Source: CAXBES01 sp963974915 (GTDB taxonomy: Bacteria > Bacteroidota > Bacteroidia > Flavobacteriales > Flavobacteriaceae). From it: a DNA stretch of 64,000 nt. The position numbers and the translations under genes are program-made. The notes under the pieces are model-generated. The model did no database searches and was not told the origin of the DNA. It was given only the letters and a program-made list of their open reading frames with translations. Location of the stretch: assembly GCA_963974915.1 (NCBI GenBank), contig CAXBES010000002.1, positions 1 through 64,000 of the forward strand, given 5' to 3'. How positions within the stretch are numbered: position 1 is the first letter of the stretch; each line of letters begins with the position of its first letter. Below, one piece after another: positions 58,627 to 64,000 of the stretch.

Positions 58627-60933
58627 TTATTGTCCTTTTACATTTTCCTTAAATTTATTGAATTCACCCAATTTCTTACGCTTAGGCCAGGTATTGTTGG
58701 AGGTATCGATATCTGCTGTTTCTTCATCAGGATCAACCACAATACTTGTAATTTCCTTTTCGGAAGCGATTACTTTACCAACAGCCAAATCGTCTTTTCT
58801 CCAGATCTCTGCAGGGTATTTAACTCTCTTAGTAGTACCATCACTGTACGTGTATTCAGCAATTATTGGCATTGGTATGCCTCCCGGTTTTTCGAAAGTA
58901 ACTTCGTAAAAGAATTTAGGGTTCTCTAGTTTCGATCTTTCATTCGCCGGTACATTATCAAGAATATACTCCTGAAGCGTAGAAACATCATCTAAGGTGG
59001 CTGTTCGCATACTTTCTTCAAAGTCTTCACTTTCTTCTTCCACTAGGTACACTAAAGGTGGAAGGTCACTTTCCTTCATTCCTCTCGCTTCCATCATTTC
59101 ACGAACTTCTTTGTTCATCTTAGAAGTAACATAGAATTTCTTCACTTCTTTTACTCCAATGTCTGTGTAATCTGTGCTGTAAAACCACGATCTCCAGAAC
59201 CAGTCCAAATCTACTGCCGAAGCGTCTTCCATAGTTCTAAAGAAATCTTCGGGCGTTGGGTGTTTAAACATCCAACGTTGAGCGTAGGTTCTAAAAGCAT
59301 AATCGAAGAGATCACGTCCCATGATAGTTTCTCTCAATATATTTAAACCAGTTGCAGGCTTAGAATATGCATTCGCTCCAAAATTATAGGTGTTCAACCC
59401 TTTAGTCATAATTGGTGCCATTCTATCTTGGTCTCCTGCCATATAACTTACAATATTCTTAGCAGGTCCGCGTCTTGAAGGATAACTTTTATTGGGAGCA
59501 ATCGCGTCCGGATACCACTCTCCGAAATCTTGCTCCGCAACGTATTGTGCAAAAGTATTTAGACCTTCATCCATCCAGGTCCACTGGCGCTCATCACTAT
59601 TCACGATCATAGGAAAAAAGTTATGTCCAACCTCATGAATAATTACGCTAATCATTCCATATTTAGTACGTTCGCTATAGTTTCCATCCTTATCGGGTCT
59701 TCCGTAATTCCAGCAAATCATTGGATATTCCATTCCTTGATTCTTAGAGTGAACCGATATTGCTTTGTTATAAGGATAATCGAAGGTCATTCTGGAGTAC
59801 GACTTTAACGTACTTGCAACCACGACTGTTGAATAATCTTCCCATAACGGATTTCCTTCGGGTGGATACATAGAAACCGCCATTACATCACGATCTCCAA
59901 TTTTTACAGCCATCATATCCCAAATAAATCTTCTTGAGCTCGCAAAGGCAAAATCACGAACCATCTCTGCTTTTAACTTCCAGGTTTTTGTTCCTGTGGC
60001 AAAGCCTTTTGAAGCAGCCTCAACTTCTTCCTGAGTAACAATGATCACAGGCTTATCATAAGATTTTTTCGCTTTTTCGTAGCGATTCATCATCTCTTTC
60101 GAATAAACTTCTTTTCTATTTTGAAGTGTTCCGGTACCGTCTAAAACATGGTCTGAAGGAACTGTAATACTAACTTCGTAGTTTCCGAAGGGTAAAGCGA
60201 ACTCATCACGACCCCAAAACTGACTATTTTGCCATCCTTCTACATCGTTATACACAGCCATACGCGGAAAGAACTGAGCAATTACATATCCTCTGTTACC
60301 ATCCTCAAATTCTTCGTATCCACTACGCGCTCTATCGGTTACATGATTGTTGATGTTATACCACCACTTGATAGAGAAAACAAACTTTTCACCCGGTTCC
60401 AGATTCTTTGGCATTTCAACACGCATCATCGTTTGATTGATAGTGTATGGTAAGTTGTTACCCTTAGCATCTTTTACCTCCTGAATATTAAACCCTCCTT
60501 CGTAAGGATTCCCCATATACTGTTGAACAAAATTTGAGGCCATGTCTGCCGGTGCAGCACCACTTGGCTCAATTAAAGGTGATTTTGAATCCTTGGCTCT
60601 TTTGTTCTGATCTAATTGTACCCAAAGGTATTCCAGTTCGTCCGGTGAATTATTCGTATATGTAATAGTTTCATTCCCGCTCAGAGTCTTGTTCTTATCA
60701 TCCAACACAATGTCCATTACATAATCTGCCTGCTGTTGGTAATAGTGAACACCCGGGGCACCACTGGCAGCTCTATACATATTTGGAGTAGAAAACTCCT
60801 CGTATAATTGCTTAAATCGATTGTTATTTAGATGTCCGGGTTTACGTTCATTAGTATCCGTTTCATCCTGCGCAAAGGTTAAACCGCTTGCTAAGAATAA
60901 AACAACTAAAGAAAGGTATTTTACTAACTTCAT
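58627..60933 (-). CDS. M1-family zinc metallopeptidase, secreted
   Basis: A gluzincin of 768 aa. Residues 1-21 form a signal peptide. An N-terminal beta-saddle-like region (about 60-280) is followed by the catalytic domain with HEVGH at 433-437 and the third ligand Glu456 (WMDEGLNTF). The exopeptidase motif usually written GxMEN reads GMEYP at 400-404, so aminopeptidase specificity may differ. It is monocistronic with a terminator, upstream of TatA and downstream of DUF6702. A periplasmic or outer-membrane location is inferred. Confidence 0.92.
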   Translation of the reverse strand: MKLVKYLSLVVLFLASGLTFAQDETDTNERKPGHLNNNRFKQLYEEFSTPNMYRAASGAPGVHYYQQQADYVMDIVLDDKNKTLSGNETITYTNNSPDELEYLWVQLDQNKRAKDSKSPLIEPSGAAPADMASNFVQQYMGNPYEGGFNIQEVKDAKGNNLPYTINQTMMRVEMPKNLEPGEKFVFSIKWWYNINNHVTDRARSGYEEFEDGNRGYVIAQFFPRMAVYNDVEGWQNSQFWGRDEFALPFGNYEVSITVPSDHVLDGTGTLQNRKEVYSKEMMNRYEKAKKSYDKPVIIVTQEEVEAASKGFATGTKTWKLKAEMVRDFAFASSRRFIWDMMAVKIGDRDVMAVSMYPPEGNPLWEDYSTVVVASTLKSYSRMTFDYPYNKAISVHSKNQGMEYPMICWNYGRPDKDGNYSERTKYGMISVIIHEVGHNFFPMIVNSDERQWTWMDEGLNTFAQYVAEQDFGEWYPDAIAPNKSYPSRRGPAKNIVSYMAGDQDRMAPIMTKGLNTYNFGANAYSKPATGLNILRETIMGRDLFDYAFRTYAQRWMFKHPTPEDFFRTMEDASAVDLDWFWRSWFYSTDYTDIGVKEVKKFYVTSKMNKEVREMMEARGMKESDLPPLVYLVEEESEDFEESMRTATLDDVSTLQEYILDNVPANERSKLENPKFFYEVTFEKPGGIPMPIIAEYTYSDGTTKRVKYPAEIWRKDDLAVGKVIASEKEITSIVVDPDEETADIDTSNNTWPKRKKLGEFNKFKENVKGQ

Positions 60934-61002
60934 AATTAATTAGAATTTGATTTTAATTTTTGGTTCGCTAAAAATAGTTTTAATAATAGATTCTATAATT
61001 GT

Positions 61003-61506
61003 TTAATCAAAATTTAACACTCCTTTAGGATTGTCTATCGTAAGAATCATGCTTCTTCGACTCTTTTTTGTTTTAACATGAATAATGTTTTGCTGATCGG
61101 GAAACATTTCCAACAACGCTTTATTCTCTACTTCTATACTCTTAAAATTCTTGACGCCCGTAATTTCGATATACGATTTTACCTCATCAATATCGTATTC
61201 TTTCCCCAGATAATCGTATTCTACCGGCTTTCCATTCACTTTTATTTGTAATTTCTGAAGAATATATTCTTTTAGGAATGCAGCATCGGCTTCGGTTTCT
61301 TTTTTAGTTGCTAAAGAAACTTTCGGATTGTAACGCAGTTGAAGCACATCCTCAACATCGTCGATAAACATTTGGTTAATTATTTGAAGAGACTCACTTT
61401 CGGCAACATATTCTATCTTAGTAATACTCACATAAAACTTATGGGGAGTGGATGCTGTTAGCAAAGGAAAAACAAGCAGCAGTATGGCAATTTTCAAAAA
61501 CTTCAT
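61003..61506 (-). CDS. DUF6702 secreted protein
   Basis: A protein of 167 aa with a signal peptide (1-19) and a mixed alpha/beta body. The motifs HKFYVSITKIEY, FIDDVEDVL and the final ILTIDNPKGVLNFD are typical of DUF6702, a Bacteroidota family of unknown function. It regularly sits beside M1 peptidases, as here, suggesting a chaperone or partner role for it. Confidence 0.85.
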   Translation of the reverse strand: MKFLKIAILLLVFPLLTASTPHKFYVSITKIEYVAESESLQIINQMFIDDVEDVLQLRYNPKVSLATKKETEADAAFLKEYILQKLQIKVNGKPVEYDYLGKEYDIDEVKSYIEITGVKNFKSIEVENKALLEMFPDQQNIIHVKTKKSRRSMILTIDNPKGVLNFD

Positions 61507-61564
61507 AAACAGGATAAGATTTCAATTAAAATAAGACGCAATCTCTCGCTAATAGTTACAAAAA

Positions 61565-62350
61565 TTATTCCTTTTCTTTTGTAAGGTCTCCCGTTTCAAT
61601 TCTGGATGAATAAACAATACTCTTTTCCTTATAGATTTCTAACACCCGAGCATAACGCTCACGATTAAAATCCCACTGCACCGAGGAAGTTTCAACACAA
61701 AATAAAAGGAAATCGTAAATGCGATCTTCAGGGATAGAATAGGCTTCAGTAAAGAACTCGGGTGTGTAGTATGCGATCATCCGTGCCACCATATTGTTTT
61801 GTACTTCCCATTTTCGCTGTAACCGCAATTTCCGATAATAGCCACTAATATATTTGTACGCGGCTTCAATATTAACGTTCGTTGGAAAGAAAGCCGCTGC
61901 AACCGGAACAATTTTTTCTTCAGGTTTCCCTTTAAAACCGGGTATCCCCACATCTTCAAAATCCAAAGGTTTTTCAGTTTTAATAGATTTTAGATCGGTT
62001 GTAAGATTTCCCGATAAATTATTCCCCAGAACCACTTCGTCAAGTTCGTTGATCAGTTCTTGAAGTACGACCGTCATCACTCCATTTTCATAAATTTCTT
62101 CAGAAACAACAACCTTTTTAGGAAAATATTTTACAGACGAGAACAAAAGAGTATCATTTTTCACGGCCTGAATAGAGAAATTACCGTGTTCGTCGGTGAT
62201 ACTATTGAAACGAGATGTAGTATTTAAAATATGGATTCCTTCAACTTCCTTTGCGTTAGTGACATTTCCGTTAATTACGATGCGTTGAGCCGAAACAACA
62301 CCGCTAATAAATAAAGCTAAACCATATATAAATAGCCTAATTTTTTCCAC
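61565..62350 (-). CDS. carboxypeptidase-regulatory-like domain protein, copy 2
   Basis: A secreted protein of 261 aa. A signal peptide (1-21) leads to a CarboxypepD_reg-like beta domain (about 24-110) with ISVY-like strand IHILNTTSRFNSITDEHGNFSIQ, DTLLFSSVKY and a linker with LDEVVLGNNLSGNL. The helical rest is of unknown fold. It is a paralogue of the gene just upstream and overlaps it by 14 bp. The domain is that of TonB-receptor N-termini, so a surface-assembly role is possible. Confidence 0.85.
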   Translation of the reverse strand: MEKIRLFIYGLALFISGVVSAQRIVINGNVTNAKEVEGIHILNTTSRFNSITDEHGNFSIQAVKNDTLLFSSVKYFPKKVVVSEEIYENGVMTVVLQELINELDEVVLGNNLSGNLTTDLKSIKTEKPLDFEDVGIPGFKGKPEEKIVPVAAAFFPTNVNIEAAYKYISGYYRKLRLQRKWEVQNNMVARMIAYYTPEFFTEAYSIPEDRIYDFLLFCVETSSVQWDFNRERYARVLEIYKEKSIVYSSRIETGDLTKEKE

Positions 62351-63167
62351 CTAACATTTTAAATTCCTTGCTTCTTTCCATCATAAGGTCCAAAAGTAGA
62401 ATTTCGTTCTCTTCTTTTAGCAACTCACGGTTTAAACCATTTTCTTCGACAAAATAAATAAAATGGGAAGCATTTTCTTCTTCGATCTGAAAAGTGTTAT
62501 AAAGATAGTTATCGCTAAATCGCTGTCGCAAATTATTCACGAGAATGACACTTTCTTCCCTGGAATTTTCAATATTGAAATTTCTATTTTTTCTCTTCGG
62601 AATTAGAAGATCTACAAGCAATGCCGTCATTCCAATTAAATTACCTCCGTATTGTTCTTGTCCGTTGTAATAGGCTTCTTCAGCTTTATTCTCTTTTATA
62701 GAGCTGTATTTGTCATTCGAAAACTCGTATTCAAACTCCAGTGTTTCATATGAAAGGTCTAAAGAGGTAGCAACATTAGACGTTTTAATTTTTGCGACAT
62801 CCACTATTACATTCCCAGAAAGATCATACGGACGAACAATTACTTCTTCTAACTGATTTACCACCGGATTCAAATAAATACCCAACTTTTTATTTTCAAT
62901 TACTCCTCTATCGACAATAACGGTAAAAGTCGCAAATTGCAATGCAGAGATCGCCAATCGATCATTTTCTGCAACTTCAATTTCGAACGTACCTGTGACG
63001 GTGGTTATGGTTCCTTGTTGAGATGATATATTGTAAACACTAACGCCTTCTACGTCTTCAGATTTGGGAGCGGTAATCTTACCTTTCACTTTTACCCGTT
63101 CAATATCCTGTGCAACATTTAGTACAGGCACCAATAGGAGTAGAAGAAAAAGCAGTTGTTTTGTCAT
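62337..63167 (-). CDS. carboxypeptidase-regulatory-like domain protein, copy 1
   Basis: A secreted protein of 276 aa. A signal peptide (1-19), then the same beta domain as its neighbour (about 25-115; VEGVSVYNISSQQGTI, NDRLAISALQF, LEEVIVRPYDLSGN), then a C-terminal helical region with LLDLMMERSKEFKML. The tandem copies have diverged but keep the DLSGN/NLSGN anchor. It is the first gene of the minus-strand envelope run 63167-61003. Confidence 0.85.
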   Translation of the reverse strand: MTKQLLFLLLLLVPVLNVAQDIERVKVKGKITAPKSEDVEGVSVYNISSQQGTITTVTGTFEIEVAENDRLAISALQFATFTVIVDRGVIENKKLGIYLNPVVNQLEEVIVRPYDLSGNVIVDVAKIKTSNVATSLDLSYETLEFEYEFSNDKYSSIKENKAEEAYYNGQEQYGGNLIGMTALLVDLLIPKRKNRNFNIENSREESVILVNNLRQRFSDNYLYNTFQIEEENASHFIYFVEENGLNRELLKEENEILLLDLMMERSKEFKMLGGKN

Positions 63168-63257
63168 TGTTTAAATTTACGCTTTGTTTTCTTACCAAAA
63201 TCTTAAAGTATGGATTAGGTTTGTTAAATTTATAATTTGAAACCTGTAATTAAGATA

Positions 63258-63959
63258 ATGAAAAACATCATCATAGCTAGTACTTCGACCGTTTATGGCG
63301 GAAATTACCTCGATTATTTAATGGAAACATTGGCTTCTTTTTATTCCGAAACGAACGAAGTCATTTTTATACCTTACGCCAGACCAGGTGGCATTTCGCA
63401 TGATGAATATACAGCTAAGGCTTCCGAAGCATTTAAAAAAATTAACAAAAAACTGATCGGTATTCACACCTTCCAGAATCCCAAAGAAGCTATAAGCCGG
63501 GCAAAAGGTATATTCACCGGAGGCGGTAATACTTTCGTTCTGGTTAACGAACTTTATAAGCACGATCTTCTCCCAATCCTTAGACAGGCAATTTTTAGCG
63601 GTCTTCCGTATTTAGGCACGAGTGCGGGCAGTAACATTTGCGGAATTACAATACAAACCACGAACGATATGCCCATTGTTTATCCTCCATCATTTAAAAC
63701 ATTGGGGTTAGTACCTTTTAATATCAATCCGCATTATCTTGATCCCGATCCATCGAGCAAGCACATGGGAGAAACTCGAGAAACACGGATTGCCGAGTTT
63801 CATACGCAGAACACTATTCCGGTTGTAGGTTTACGAGAAGGAAGCTGGCTGGAAGTAAAAGGAGAAAAAATTACACTAAAAGGAAGCCATTCCGCCAGAA
63901 TCTTTGAACAGCACAAAAGTCCTTACGAGTTAAAAACAGATTCAGAGGTCAGTTTATAA
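63258..63959 (+). CDS. pepE: dipeptidase E (alpha-aspartyl dipeptidase)
   Basis: A serine peptidase of 233 aa that cleaves Asp-X dipeptides, S51 family. The nucleophile is Ser122 in LGTSAGSN. The conserved IFTGGGNTF block lies at 85-93 and NPHYLDPDP carries the His. The final GETRETRI is typical. I chose the ATG at 63258 (MKNIIIASTS); the extra residues before it need a TTG and are not conserved. It has the same strand as nothing nearby, so it is monocistronic. Confidence 0.93.
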   Translation: MKNIIIASTSTVYGGNYLDYLMETLASFYSETNEVIFIPYARPGGISHDEYTAKASEAFKKINKKLIGIHTFQNPKEAISRAKGIFTGGGNTFVLVNELYKHDLLPILRQAIFSGLPYLGTSAGSNICGITIQTTNDMPIVYPPSFKTLGLVPFNINPHYLDPDPSSKHMGETRETRIAEFHTQNTIPVVGLREGSWLEVKGEKITLKGSHSARIFEQHKSPYELKTDSEVSL

Positions 63960-64000
63960 TTCCTTAATGAAATGATACCCCTTTGCGATAAATCCTTCGT
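63954..64000 (-). CDS. partial C-terminus of a minus-strand gene
   Basis: The minus strand from the window edge reads EGFIAKGYHFIKEL then stop (63954-63956), in a frame that would give a 6-bp overlap with the pepE stop. This matches the compact tail-to-tail style of the region. Only 14 residues are visible and the family is not known. Confidence 0.35.
   Translation of the reverse strand, partial: EGFIAKGYHFIKEL

Noticed and set aside
1..64000. tRNA, rRNA, prophage, transposase or restriction genes
   Set aside because: I looked for cloverleaf-like stretches, transposase motifs and phage genes on both strands and saw none.

Overview
The window looks like ordinary chromosome from a member of the Flavobacteriaceae (Bacteroidota). 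The DNA is AT-rich. No Shine-Dalgarno sequences are evident, and several starts match the Bacteroidota promoter form TTG-N19-TAnnTTTG. There are two type IX secretion C-terminal sorting domains, many lipoproteins with short SC-type lipoboxes, and family gene orders such as rsfS-ftsH-LUD-cdsA-psd-ACBP, NUDIX/pyrE and DUF4293/rho. No tRNA, rRNA, CRISPR array, prophage, integrase or transposase was seen.

Layout. 1-337: a 44-bp tandem repeat whose unit can fold. 457-1308: a secreted HEIGH-type metalloprotease. 1468-6848 (minus): a compact operon DUF1599, DoxX-DUF6624 fusion, oligopeptide-type permease, tpiA, prmA, clpS. 6902-9398 (plus): folP, diadenylate cyclase, DUF3667. 9362-13379: ABC exporter, truA, a phosphoesterase and DUF4293, with a 444-bp gene-free stretch. 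13576-17531: rho, then two T9SS cargo genes that share the same sorting tail plus terminator. 17651-21825: M14 peptidase, NUDIX, pyrE, SRPBCC protein, birA. 21910-26679: rsfS, ftsH, LUD protein, cdsA, psd, ACBP. 26680-34427: valS, DUF1573, retropepsin-PDZ protein, aminotransferase, murB, fasciclin protein, small membrane protein. 34523-37385: glycosyltransferase, sigma factor and a divergent Nramp-like transporter, translationally coupled. 37476-47190: lipA, GAPDH, hybrid kinase, lpxK, Nif3, coiled-coil protein, msrA, a methyltransferase and two genes under 60 codons. 47246-47954: a YjdJ/YjdI-CDGSH pair. 48022-56099: a kynurenine 3-hydroxyanthranilate catabolic operon. 56103-63167 (minus): subtilase, PAP2, TatA, M1 peptidase, DUF6702 and two paralogous carboxypeptidase-regulatory-domain proteins. 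63258-63959: pepE.

How genes work together. The kynurenine operon encodes kynurenine hydroxylation, alanine removal, decarboxylation of ACMS, oxidation of aminomuconate semialdehyde and deamination. The ring-opening 3-hydroxyanthranilate dioxygenase is absent. A 197-bp non-coding gap with a long imperfect hairpin sits between the SDR gene and the ACMSD gene. The ftsH-cdsA-psd-ACBP block combines membrane-protein quality control with phospholipid synthesis. The 58-63 kb block looks like an envelope peptidase locus.

Most notable. By hand count the heptamer TTCCGAA (either strand) occurs about 46 times, mostly as TTCCGAAG. About 8 would be expected from base composition. It shows little strand bias and a density similar to known DNA-uptake words. 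Other leads are the foldable 44-bp array, the shared T9SS-tail plus terminator cassette, the dioxygenase gap, and an Nramp-like protein lacking the usual metal-binding motifs.
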